Below, piece by piece: positions 36,086 through 47,196 of a DNA stretch of 64,000 nucleotides (positions are counted from its first letter, which is position 1; each line of letters starts with the position of its first letter). The DNA is from Cladochytrium replicatum. Lineage: Eukaryota > Chytridiomycota > Chytridiomycetes > Cladochytriales > Cladochytriaceae. The notes below the pieces were generated by a model. The model was not told the origin of the DNA, did no database searches, and saw only the letters and a program-made list of their open reading frames with translations. The stretch lies in the NCBI GenBank assembly GCA_025526935.1, contig JAHLKD010000100.1, positions 142,397 to 206,396 of the forward strand. Direction: 5' to 3'. The position numbers and the translations under genes are program-made.

Positions 36086-37391
36086 ATGTCTGACGAAGAC
36101 GACTGGGGTAAGCAATGGTAGCGAGAAACAAATGCATGGTTGTGCTAGATAAACACCACTGAAACCACAAACTCTTGCCTCGAATTTTAAAATATAGACG
36201 CACCGCCAACTATTGTGCCAAAGATTCCCGTTGCTGCCTTGGTTCCTGGCTTGGCCGCATCACAATGGGACGATGAGGACGTGGACGACAAGCAAGTGAA
36301 GGTGGGGGTTGAAACCAGATCGCTAAGTGCAACTCGTCGAGTGGAGGCTAGCCATCATTGACTGCGGCAGCTACGATAGTCGGTCCATGGAAAACTTATA
36401 GGTGTATGTTTCTGTATAGGAATCTTGGGACGACGACGACGAGGACGAGAATCCAAAAATTCCAGCTAAAGCATCTTCGCCCGCGCCGCCGAAAAAGAAA
36501 AAGACTCTGCAGCAAAAGCTTCAGGAGAAGAAGGAGGAGGAGGAGAGGAAAAGGAGAGAAGCGGCAGAGGTAGAAAAATCGGTGAAGAAAAGGCTTTTTG
36601 AAGCTGACAGTCAAGTGCCCAGAAAGCGGCTGCAGAGGATAACGAAACGTCGGAGGAGAGGAAGAGGCGATTGTTGGAGAGACAGGTTGAATCCGACATG
36701 GCTAATGCTGTCGATTTGTTCGCTGGTGGAGGTTGGTTGCAAAATTTTGGAAATCAGATGGCATGTGCATTTAGCCCGGTTTTGATGATGCAGCTCCAGA
36801 AGCCCCAGCTGCATCATCCTCGATCCTCGACACACTGAAACCATCCACAAAAGAAGAATTCGACCAATACGTGAAAGCCGTTGCCGAAAACGTCCAGCCT
36901 TTCGAGGTACTCAATTTCGCAATCTAACCAATTTTTTGATTGTCTCACTCTTTTCGAATTCAGAAAAGCGGTCTGTTTTCCTACTTTGTCGAGTCACTCG
37001 CAAGAGAACTTTCGATCTCTCTGAATGTGGATGACACAAAGCGAATTGCAGCCACTCTCACTGCAGTCGCCAACGAGAAGCAAAAGGCACTGAAAGAGGC
37101 TCCTGGGAGGAAGAAGAAGGGCGGTGTTGTTGCAAAGAAGGCAATGTTGAAAGGGTCAACAGGAAGAGACACGACCAACTATGGAGACGGTGAGTTTTCG
37201 TGATGGCTCTGGTATCCATGATTGGCTGATCTGCATTCGGTTTATAAGACGAACTGTATGATGATTTTGAAGGTATTTTGATCAGTACTTATGATAGTAG
37301 AGCGGACATTGACATGTATACGTCGCAGATTTCATGTAAGGGTCGGCTCACTACGGTTAAAATAGTGGACACTCAAGTTGTGACGAAATAA
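36086..37391 (+). CDS. HCR1: translation initiation factor eIF3 subunit J, with unusual C-terminal tail
   Basis: eIF3j helps 40S ribosome recycling and start-site selection. Exon 1 is tiny (36,086-36,107, MSDEDDW); exon 2 is 36,198-36,300 (APPTIVPKIPVAALVPGL and acidic residues); exon 3 starts at 36,420 (ESWDDDDEDENPKIP). Further exons give the Lys/Glu-rich coiled coil, ESDMANAVDLFAGG, TKEEFDQYVKAVAENVQPFE, SGLFSYFVESLARELSISLN and GRDTTNYGD. The splice between FAGG and FDDAAPEAP (36,733-36,780) is not cleanly resolved in frame. The family normally ends soon after a D-Y-D-D-F-like motif. Here YDDFEG continues for about 40 residues (ILISTYDSRADIDMYTSQ...) to TAA at 37,389-37,391. That tail is within the duplicated region, see findings. 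Confidence 0.88.
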
Positions 37392-38800
37392 AGCTAAAGA
37401 GAACAGAGATTGGAGAGATCGAGTTTTCCCTTCATTGACAAGTCAGTGTGCCCATAATCGACTGATTGTCGCTCACTCTAAATGAAACTCCTCGCACTAT
37501 ATTTATCACATGTAACAGACTCTTCCTGCCACAGCTCCGTGTTGCGCCTTTAAACTTCAAACCAAGCCCGTTTCATGAACTTTGGGTAAATCAAACCAAG
37601 AGAATCGCACTTCAGTCATTCTTTATTTGGGGATCCAAGTAGCAAAATAGTTTTGGGACGCTTTCTTAAGTTGGTTATTGAAAATTCAGCAGGAGTCAAC
37701 GTCAGTAATGGTGATCTGGGCTCGACTATGCTTGTCTTGGCATCTGCAAACTAGACGACACAGAAACCAACACTCGCAAAGCATTTGCTTGGAAGAGATT
37801 CAGAGAAACAACAAATTTTTGAAAATTAGATCGAATCTGTTTCACGTGACTGTGATCTGGTCCCGCTGAGATTCCGATGTGATCTCTTGGCTCTTTTGAC
37901 TCTCCAACTTTCGATCACTTGCTTGGGGCAAGAGCAGCAGCAAGTCGGTGACTTGGCGGAAGCAAGTCGGTGACTTTCCCTCTCTGGGGAATATAAATGG
38001 ACCCTGGATCCCTCGCAAACCTCATCCATTTCTCTTTCGAAAATGTCGTATTCCATCTGGCTGTTGCCCCCGTGAATGTCCTGCTTGTAAATGTCCTGGG
38101 TGGGGATAGCATAACCTGAGCAGCACATGTCTACGCTGCACTTCGTCCAACGGAAAATGGCGGACCCACCAGAGTCAGTACCGGGATTGCCGATTGCTCT
38201 TCGCTAAGAGAAATGTTGCGTCTCCTTGGGAGGTACCCTGCCTGGATCTGATTCCATTTCTCGAGGTTGGGAGCGTCAAGCTCTCGCTGCTGGTTTCTGG
38301 TCCATTTTTCCTGCGGAAGTCCGTCGCGCGCTTCAGTGCGACTGAGCAGGCAGATAGGTACCTCACATGGAATCTGTGACATTGTGGGCACACCATGCCA
38401 TGATGGAATCACATTTTGGAAAAATGTGTCACGAACCTGCTGAAGGAGAAGCCTTGTGATGAGGTTCTATTTCTCGCATATAAGATCCAAATATAATCAC
38501 ATGGTTCATCGAACAACAATATTCCACATATCCGTTGACTCATGGTAACCGTTGGCGCATCGAGGTTCAGTCCTCCAGTGAAAATAAGTCAATACAAATT
38601 TCGCAAAAGGCAAACTTGTAAGCCCAATGTGAGTATCGTGGGAAGGGTCTACGCTGTTTGGATTGACCGGTTGGATCCACATTGGGAAAAGCGAAAGGTG
38701 GCAAAACAGCTGCACAAGCGTTGGCAGCTGGAATTCATGGGACCGATAATCGCACTCTGGGCAGTATCTAGTACACCAATCGCTGTTAGTGATTCAGATT
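36945..38800 (+). repeat. dispersed repeat, copy 3 (overlaps eIF3j 3' end)
   Basis: Inverted match of 24,147-25,875, very close over 37,260-38,530. It begins inside eIF3j and ends near 38,800 within GTGATTCAGA, after which the two copies diverge. The Thr/Lys-type open frames within it are conserved only in part. Confidence 0.82.
37915..38120 (+). other. promoter-like segment and short N-terminus inside repeat copy 3
   Basis: Two tandem copies of GAAGCAAGTCGGTGACTT (about 37,940-37,975) are followed by GGGAATATAAATGGACC and, some 50 bp on, an ATG that reads MSYSIWLLPPVNVLLVNVLGG before a stop. The same arrangement is in copy 1. It looks like a promoter plus the start of a lost gene. MSYSIWLLPP is reminiscent of the N-terminus of 2H-type cyclic phosphodiesterases, but I cannot confirm this. 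Confidence 0.3.
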
Positions 38801-39216
38801 ACTTTGACATCAACTAGAGCAGAACTGCATCTGAAAGTCACGGAGTCATGAGTCGTTGCTGTTGTGTTTTGCAGAGCGATTTCTTGTTGTGGGCATGGTC
38901 AAAAGTGAGCTTTGCAACTTTTCCACTCCATCATGTACAACACGTGTGTGTGAAAACGTCGGTGGTTTCTGACTTCAATGCGGGAAGAGATCAAGATAGA
39001 ATCACGGAGGCAGAGCTTGTGATTGACTTTGGCGGAGGTGAAAAGAGGAAGTTAGCTGTATGATACTTAAAAATCACGTAAAAAAATCATCTTCATTCCC
39101 TTTCAAGCGGCGAGCGGATTTTCTGGTGCTGGAAATCGACAAGTAATTATTTTTTATTCTTCTGTAGTGTAAGTTTTGAAGTGTCCATTTCCCTGCGCCA
39201 TTTGAAGTATTTGGAA
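38801..39216. other. intergenic upstream of VPS36
   Basis: A short open frame (38,848-39,063, ending FGGGEKRKLAV) has no recognisable homology. The rest is AT-rich and probably holds the VPS36 promoter. Confidence 0.4.
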
Positions 39217-41217
39217 ATGGACTTCCCGCCGGCTCAGCTGTCGGTTGCGCTGTTGCCTGTGCCTTTGGAGGACGAAATCATCCATTTCACGCAAAACGAC
39301 GTCGGTATTTACAAGGGGTATGGTTGGCACCAGATTGTAGCTGTGCATTGGTGTAAATGTTCATCCCAAAGTGCCGAACGCTTGAACGATTACGACAATG
39401 GAACCGCATACATTACCTCACATCGAATCATTTGGATCGATGCAATCGACCCAAAGTCGAAGAGTTGGGTGATTGAACTTGCGAGAGTCGAATTGTTCAC
39501 CTCAACAGTTAGTTTCAGCGATGATTTTGCGCAATGCATAACTCATACTCGTTACTCGTTCCCAAGGCCGGATACTTGAAACGGTCTGCAAAGCTGGAGC
39601 TGAAAATAAGACCTGAAATTCCCATCAATGACTCACCAAAAGTTGAGCAAACTGACTTATCTAGAACAAAAAACGTCTCAAACAACGTCTGTGCGGTGTG
39701 CACCTTCATAAACCATCCCGACCTCCTGGAATGCGAAATGTGTGGATCATCGCTCGCCGAAGATGTAAAAGTAGTGCACCCGGCAGAAACTTCGGCAACT
39801 TCTCCCGCACCTGGGAGTTCTTCAGCATCGTACTTGAGTTATGTGACGAGTGCGATCGGATTGGGTGCAACGAAGGAGATCGGGGACAATGTATATAAGC
39901 TGTCATTCCGAAGGGGAGGATGCGACACGTTCACAAAGAGTCTCAAAATGGCACTAGACGCCAAATTGTGGAAGGTTTGCACACACTAAGCTACCGAATC
40001 GAATTGAAGTTGATTGTGTATTAGGTGAAGAAAAAGAATCAAGGAGGACCATCGGCACCTTCGGGCACCTCCACACCAACGATCTCTTCCGGCTTAGGGG
40101 GCATTGGTAACGTACTCTGATACTCTCATGTTCGAGAGAAAACGTTAATCTCTCATTCTTCGATATAGCAACCATCATGCAGAGTGTGCAGCAGTCAAAG
40201 CAGGCAATGGATGTGAACTTGACAGAAGCGTTCCGAGATCTCGACGCTCTGATGACAAAAGCATCAGAGATGGTATGGATCACACCATGCATGCGACACA
40301 TCACAAACTGACCATTGGTCTCTGTTTGATGACAAGAATAGGTCAAACTGGCAGAATCTATCAGCGCGAAGCTTGCCGGGGCAGGATCTGGGGCGAGCGG
40401 TGCAAGTTCATCCGAGATGCGCGCATTTCAAGGTTATTTGGTAGAGCTTGGAATATCAAATCCCGTCACCAAGTAAGATTTGCCTGCGTCGTCCTTTTGT
40501 CAATTTCCTAACAGATGATTGTGAAAGGCAGTCTGCGGGCGACTTGTTTTCACAAGAGCTTGCAAGACAGCTGTCGGAATTTCTTGATAAAGCGCTTTCT
40601 AGAACTGGCGGCATGATGGGTTTGACGGACCTGTACTGTCTGTTCAATAGGGCACGCGGCGTTGGTACGATCACCCCCAATCATTGTGAAGCATGCACTA
40701 ACGCACTGCAGAGCTGATATCTCCCGAGGACCTTCACCGATCGTGCTCAATGTTTGATCAACTAGGCTTGCCATTTAGACTACGAGAGTTTGAAAGCGGT
40801 CTGCTCGTGGTTCATTCAAATATCCAAACATCTGTTGTCTGACCCGCACACCACCAATTCTTTTTGTTTGTTTATCTTGACTCTTTCATCACTTCGATTT
40901 AGCGACGAAGCGTCAGCCCAGAAAGTCAGGGACTTTGTGGTGAAGAACGCAAAAGTGACGGCGTTTGAGTTTGCCCGAGCTGAAGACATCCCCGTTGTGC
41001 TTGCCAGTGAATATCTATTGGTAAGTGAATAGAGCTTTACCGTCGAGATTATATCATCAATGGCTTACTTTAACTTTAATTCAAGATCGCAGAGAAGAGA
41101 GGACTTGTGTGCAGAGACGAGAGTTTGGAAGGGCTGGTGTTTTATGATAATCTTATTTGTCAGGTTTCCTTGAACGAAGCAGGACAAGGCGATAAAGTAC
41201 CATTGAACACATATTAA
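39217..41217 (+). CDS. VPS36: ESCRT-II subunit VPS36
   Basis: ESCRT-II subunit that binds ubiquitinated cargo and phosphoinositide on endosomes. The start ATG at 39,217 gives MDFPPAQLSVALLPVPLEDE. GLUE domain, first half: GTAYITSHRIIWID (39,400-39,430). An intron joins FTST to AGYLKRSAKLELKIRP. An NZF zinc finger follows inside the GLUE domain, as in yeast (CAVCTFINHPDLLECEMCGSS, about 39,690-39,750). Second GLUE half: LSFRRGGCDTFTKSL. Then linker and helices (DVNLTEAFRDLDALMTKASE) and the EAP30-type winged helices: LGISNPVT, LARQLSEFLDKAL, GMMGLTDLYCLFNRARG, VLASEYLL, AEKRGLVCRDESLEG. Short introns throughout, several with clear GT-AG ends. The frame ends LICQVSLNEAGQGD... at TAA 41,215-41,217, a little longer than usual. 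Confidence 0.9.
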
Positions 41218-42585
41218 TAGATCAGAGCAGCCATGGTACACCTCTGTAATTTTGGTGTTCACTTGATGACGTTTTACGCTTGTCTAGTCAATATCATCTT
41301 CAACTTTACGACTAGAAGGCTCAACGACAGTAATGGAAACGTGACTTAGGGGTTAGTGAAACACAACATTGTGATCAAGGGGGATTAAATCATTGTGCTT
41401 TGCCCATTCGCATTAATGCTCAACAGAGTTCTGCGTTTGACCGGGCCCATCACATTCGATGTGCTTCACTGATCACACGATATTTCTGGAGCGAACCTTG
41501 AAAACTGGTTCAAAAAGCAACATACTCTGGCGCGCCGAGTTTTCTGACTTTAACAAGATCACAAGCTCCAATGCGTCCGAGTTGGTCTGCATACGGCTCG
41601 AACGGGTAACCATCAGTTTCAGAATCCCTGAGAGTTCATTGCTTCGTGAAAGACATTAGCAGCGTGAGACCGCACAGCCGTTATTACATTAGAGAATTAA
41701 GCAATCGCTCCGACTTTACCAAGCTCGAAGAATTGCTCCTTCATCCTCGAAAAGCATCTCTGCTCCAAACTCCAACGCATGGACCTCTCCGATATGGCGC
41801 AGCTCGCCAATGGCAAAACTCACGGGCGTCGCAGATCCGTCACGAGCGCATGCTTCAGCTCAAAGAGAGCCTGCTTGACAATCTCGACCGCACGATCGAC
41901 GACAGGTGAAGATCGTTCGCCAGACATCCGTGTTGAAACTGAACGAGTTTATGGAGCGGATGGATTTGTTCTCCAATGGTGTGGAGTGCTTGGGCGCTAT
42001 TTATTTTGTGGCAGTACGCCAGGACGCTTCGGAACACGGCGTACCGCTACACGACGCAGCGGCTTCGAAGATGCGAGGACTTTGCAGCTAATGCGTCGAG
42101 AGTGTGCAACAGGCCACCGAGAGACTCGAGGAAGCGCCCAAGATCGACCCTTTGATCATCTATTCTGCCTTTGACGAGAGCTCGAGCGGAGGTGCAGGTG
42201 AAGGACTCAAGCGCGGGATCTCCATTTCGGATAGCATGGCGGAATTTGGCGCGACCAACAACAACGATGTCTGGCCCTCCTATTGGCGTGACTGGCACGG
42301 CGTTGTCAAGGAGCGCGTACAATTCACGTAGCGGATTCAGCGGTACAAAGTTGCTCAATTATTAATATGGACATCAACGACAACGGGAAACACTCGGTCG
42401 CAAGGGGACGGACGGCGTCGATTCAATGGAAGATCGAATACGGTTGCATTGCAGTGATCGTCCAAACAGATTCTATTACGTTTGATAATGTTGGTTGTTC
42501 CACTTCGTTGGTTTCTCTGGTTGCCCCAAGCCACACACAATTCCCACCCAAACCACATCCACAAGCAACGAATCGCTCGATCTCA
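41218..42585. other. unrecognised, possibly a decayed gene
   Basis: Plus-strand frames at 41,459-41,659, 41,646-41,909 and 41,906-42,331 could be exons or pieces of one gene: they include LERTLKTGSKSNILWRAEF, QIRHERMLQLKESLLDNLDR and LKLNEFMERMDLFSNGVECL, which look like protein (helical and amphipathic), but stops separate them and I recognise no family. Possibly the remains of an older neighbour of the NLR gene. Confidence 0.35.
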
Positions 42586-45500
42586 ATGGGAAACTCTCAG
42601 TCGCAGCAGACCGAATTCTTCAACGTCTGCGCTGAACACGCTGGAAAACAGGTCATCTTGACAATCTACGAAGACAGGACGATCGCCAGCTTGGAGAAGG
42701 AAGTACGTGGTCTCCACATTGCGGACTTTTGCCCTGACGATTATTCCAGTTGAGGGCTGAATGCGACATCGGCGACGCGGAATTTATGGTGCATGCACTG
42801 CTGGATGGGATTCGGAAGCGGCTCAAGTACAACGAAGATGTGGAAGCGATGGTCGAGGGTCGAATGTTCGGATCATCGGCGAAGACTCCCACCCTTATCG
42901 TTGAGCTCTTAGAAGCGAATGCAACTGTGCCAATTACGCCGCAAACGAATCCTGCTACTCCGATCGCGAGTCCATCATCATGTGCAGAATCCCAGTTTGC
43001 GACTGGTGAAACTTTTGATCTGATGCTGTCCTACCAGTGAGTAACGAAAATATTTCTCAGTTAATATTTACTCATTCCGTTTAATAGGTGGGACAGCAAA
43101 AAAAAGGTGCATCGCATTTATGATGAGCTCACTGCGAGCGGACTCAAAGTCTGGATGGACAAAGACCAAATGAGCGGCGACGTTTACAAACGCATGACCG
43201 AAGCGGTGAAGAACAGCAAAGTCTTCTCTCCTTGCCTGACCTTGGCTTATTCAGTAATTCTTCAACTCATTTCTGTTTCGAATGAAAATTTGACTCTTTT
43301 CATTTCAGCAATCTTACAATTGTTTGGGAGAGATAAAGTACGCACACGTGCTTCGGAAGACAATGGTCCCAAACTTGCTTTGGAAACCCCTGCCAACCAC
43401 ACCAATGGATGAAATCTTTGCTGAACTTAACGAAGTCGGCTTTATGACTGCTGGCCTGTTGTTTGTGGATTTCTCCATGGTTGAGCCTGGTCAATTCGAA
43501 TGGGCAGAGAAAATGTCACACCTGACAAAAGAGATCAAAAAGCAACTTTTGGACATAAGACCTTCAGATGGTGCCTCAACTTGTTCAACAATGCACCCAC
43601 CTCCACCAGTATTGTCTGTTAAGCCGAAAAAAGCAGATGCTCTGAAAGAATGGCTCAAGCCAGTTGACTTTGAACCTGATCTGCGAGCTTATGCAGAGTC
43701 ATATGTTAGAGGAACACGTCACTGGCTTCTTGAGAGGATCAATAACTGGATTGCTGGCCCTGATTCCAGTCAAGTGATGTGGTTCCGTGGTGGGGCAGGA
43801 GTTGGGAAATCCATTATGGCATGGTTTATTGGTGCCTATTTAAGTCATAGCCTATCAAAGCATGTAGAGGATTCCTTGGAGATTGATCGACCAGTCGAAA
43901 CTCTTCTTGGGGCTCAGTTCTTCTGCAAGTATAATGACAGTCTCAAAAATGATCCCCATTGCGTGATTCAATCAATTGCTCATCAGCTATCTTTGTTTGA
44001 TTCTCGAATTCAAATATACCTATCCGAACTCTGTAATAAGGATCTCGAAAAAAAACCATCATTATTAGACTTAGATATCCTGACCAAGTTTGACAAACTT
44101 GTGCTTGAACCCCTTAGGCAGATTGATGCTCACCAAGGAACAGGTCAAACGATTGTGATTATTTTGGATGCACTTGATGAATGTGGAAAAGTTGGAGGGA
44201 AAGCCCGGAAAGGATTATTATCAGCTCTTGCTAACACTACCAAAAAGATGCCAAAGAATGTGAAGCTTCTGGTCTCCGCCAGGCCAGAACCAGATGTTTT
44301 CTCCATCCTTCATAACATTCGCTGTACCGAGCTCCACCTAACTGATGAAGACAACTTGAAGGATATTAAAGTCTACGCACACGAGCGCCTTAAAATCTAT
44401 CTTGGAACCAACAAAAAGCTGCTAGATGAAGCAATTGACCATCTCAGTGCTGCAGCAGATGGAGTCTTTGTTTGGATGCAGCTTGCGTGTGATTATATCA
44501 GATCAAAATCTCACAAAAATGAAGCTGAAGCTATGTCTGTCATATCAGCACAGGGCAGAGGTGTGGACTCAATGTATCAACAGCTCTTGGAAAATGCCCT
44601 TCAGAATACTGGAGGGTCAGCTGAGAATTTCAGAAGAGTGTTTGGAATGCTGTGTGTTGTCAGAGTAACTGTTTGTTACTTTGAATGTATTGGCTGAGCT
44701 GCTCAATATGGAAGAAACCCTTGTATCAGCTGAGCTACTCCGCTATAGGTTTTTGATTGAGATAATGTCAAGTGGCGCAATCAAGTTTATGCACAAGAGT
44801 GTCAGTGATTTCTTGACCAATTCCAGCCATTGCAGTGATTCTAGGTTTTCAATTGATTTATCCATTTATGAGACAATAATTCTTGACCGATGCTTGGATA
44901 TCATGATGTCAGGTCTTTTTGCAAACATTGGTGACTTGAGTTCTACAAGAATCTATGAGAAAATACCTCCTTCTGTGCTGGAAACGATCCCCAAAACTCT
45001 CACATATTGCTGTTGTTATTGGATTGAGCATTTTCTTTGGATATCTGACATTTCCTCAGACGGATTAAGTAAAATATACAGCTTTTGCAAAACACATCTT
45101 CTGTCTTGGGGAGAGGTTATGATTATCAATCAGGCTATTCAGACTATGATTGGGCAATTAGAGAAAATTTCTTCCAAAATTGCAATGGTGAACAAGATGC
45201 CAGACGACATCAGTATCATAACTGTGACAGAAGCAGGTGTAGGTAGGGCAGATACTAGTTTTCTAAATCCAAGGGCAACAGCAACAAATTTCATTGAAAA
45301 CATTTCAGTAGATCTTGCAAGATTTTACGAGTACAATCTGGTTCCTATCTCGAAGTCTCCACTTCAGGTTTACTTCACAGGATTGGCGTGCTGTCCCACA
45401 AAATCCCAGCTATGGAAAACATACAAAGGTATTCTTAATGGACCGTTCTCTTCAGTCAAACATACTATTGGCAGAGAACTGTCTTGGAGTCCACAACTCT

Positions 45501-46708
45501 GGACACATCGACTTTCAAACAGGTGTAGTTTTGTGACTTACTCTCCTGATGGAACGATGATTGCAACAGCAACAGCAGAAGACATAATCATACTTGATAT
45601 GGAGTTCCATAGTGTATTGATCAAGCTCGAGGGTCACAGACGTGATGTTAATTCAGTAGCATGGTCACATGATGGTACAAAGATTGTGTCAGGATCATCA
45701 GACTGTACAGTGAGGGTGTGGTCAGCAGCAACAGGAGAGCAGCTGGTGAAGCTCGAGGATCACTGTGATTATGTGCATTCAGTAGCATGGTGTCATGATG
45801 GGACAAAGATTGTGTCAGGATCAGGTGACAGTACTGTGAGAGTGTGGTCAGCAACAACAGGAGAGCAGCTGATGAAGCTCGAGGGCCACAGTGATTGGGT
45901 GAATTCAGTAGCATGGTCACGTGATGGGACAAAGATTGTGTCAGGATCATTAGACAGTACAGTGAGAGTGTGGTCAGCAAGAACAGGAAAGTAGCTGATG
46001 AAGCTGGAGGGTCACAGTGATTGGGTGAATTCAGTAGCATGGTCACATGATCGGACAAAGATTGGGTCAGGATCAGATGATAGTACAGTGAGAGTGTGGT
46101 CAGCAAGAACAGGAGAGCAGCTGATAAATCTCACGGGTCATAGTGGTCATGTTTATTCAGTAGCATGGTCACATGATGGTACAAAGATTGTGTCAGGATC
46201 ATTAGACAGTACAGTGAGAGTGTGGTCAGCGACAAAAGGAGAGCAGCTGATGAAACTGGAGGGCCACAGCCATTCGGTTAATTCAGTAGCATGGTCATAT
46301 AATGGGACAAAGATTGTGTCAGGATCAGATGACAGGACAGTGAGAGTGTGGTCAGCAACAACAGGAGAGCAGCTGATGAAGCTTGAGGGTCACAGATCTT
46401 CAGTTAGTTCAGTATCATGGTCACATGATGGGACAAAGATTTTGTCACAACCAAATGGAGAAGTATGTATTTGGTCGGCAGTTACCGGACGCCAGCTTAA
46501 TGGTGAGAATCAATCAAAACAGGATGTTGGAAATAGGAAGGACGATTTATTGTTTCAGGTTGATTCAGATGGATGGGCAGTATTGGGCCATCACAAGTTC
46601 TGGTTGTCGGGAGAAATGAGGGGAAGAATTTACAATAATGGTGAGAATGGAATGTGTGTCGTTCACTCATCAAAGATGTATTGTTTTTTAAGTAGCAATA
46701 CAATTTAG
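42586..46708 (+). CDS. TIR-NACHT-WD40 NLR-like gene, two frame interruptions
   Basis: STAND-type receptor, a class linked in fungi to non-self recognition and cell death. Exons: 42,586-42,702; 42,750-43,036; 43,088-43,253; 43,309 onward, with GT-AG introns. MGNSQS at the start fits N-myristoylation (Gly2, Ser6). TIR domain at residues ~127-225: FDLMLSYQWDSKKKVHRIYD, GLKVWMDKDQMSGDVYKRM, and SYNCLGEIKYA, whose Glu is in the position of the catalytic Glu of NADase TIRs. NACHT: Walker A GGAGVGKS (~350), Walker B IVIILDALDECG (~471), VSARPEPD, and the HKSVSDFLT motif typical of NACHT-WD40 proteins. Then a linker and a WD40 array. Breaks: a one-base frameshift near 44,665-44,680 (or an unseen intron) and TAG at 45,992-45,994 inside the array, with the same frame continuing to TAG-free WD40 units and a stop at 46,708. 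Whether it is functional is open. Confidence 0.85.
45623..46500 (+). repeat. WD40 array, seven 126-bp units
   Basis: Units start near 45,623, 45,749, 45,875, 46,001, 46,127, 46,253 and 46,379, each 42 codons (KLEGH...VNSVAWSHDGTKIVSGS.D.TVRVWSATTGEQL). A degenerate blade precedes the array (45,523-45,620) and a tail region (46,500-46,708) may supply another. The units are nearly identical in DNA, but the residues right after GH and around SGSxDx differ from unit to unit. Confidence 0.93.
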
Positions 46709-47196
46709 TTTATGTGACACAAGTGGCTGTCCTGTAGCTTCCTTTTTTTTGTTGGACATTTCAAGCGTATTTCTCTGTTGCAGCTTCCCTCACTTCGGTT
46801 TCGGTAAGTGGGCATAAGTGGCTGGACTGTGTGGGAAGAGGAGAAAGTACGACAGGTGGTCACTTTGCGGAGACATTTTTGCAATGGTCAATAATGGGGA
46901 TCAATGGCTGAAAGAGGTCTGTGCTTGAATCCATTTCGGAGATGGATTGGGTGTCTCACTAACAAGGATTAGATGGAGTTTTGTCAGCCGTTGTAGCAGT
47001 GTTCTCCAGAATGAGCGTGAAAATGGAGATTTGGGAGTTATGTTTGGAAAATGGGGAGGTTTATGTGGATATTTCTTTTAATTATCTTCATTATTTGATT
47101 ATTTAGTGAGATTTCAAAATTTTTAAATATTTTAAAGTATTTTGTGTCATTTCAATTTCTCGAAATGGCAGAATAAATAGACTTGTTTTTTTTAAG
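46709..47196. other. intergenic, AT-rich, no gene seen
   Basis: Nothing recognised. The T-rich stretch at 46,740-46,760 follows the NLR stop. Confidence 0.5.

Noticed and set aside
38045-38817. A functional cyclic phosphodiesterase gene
   Set aside because: Only ten N-terminal residues resemble the family; stops follow and no catalytic HxT/S pair could be placed with confidence.
45648-46106. Minus-strand open frame of 152 codons with internal repeats
   Set aside because: It is the reverse complement of the WD40 array, and its repeats simply mirror the 126-bp units.
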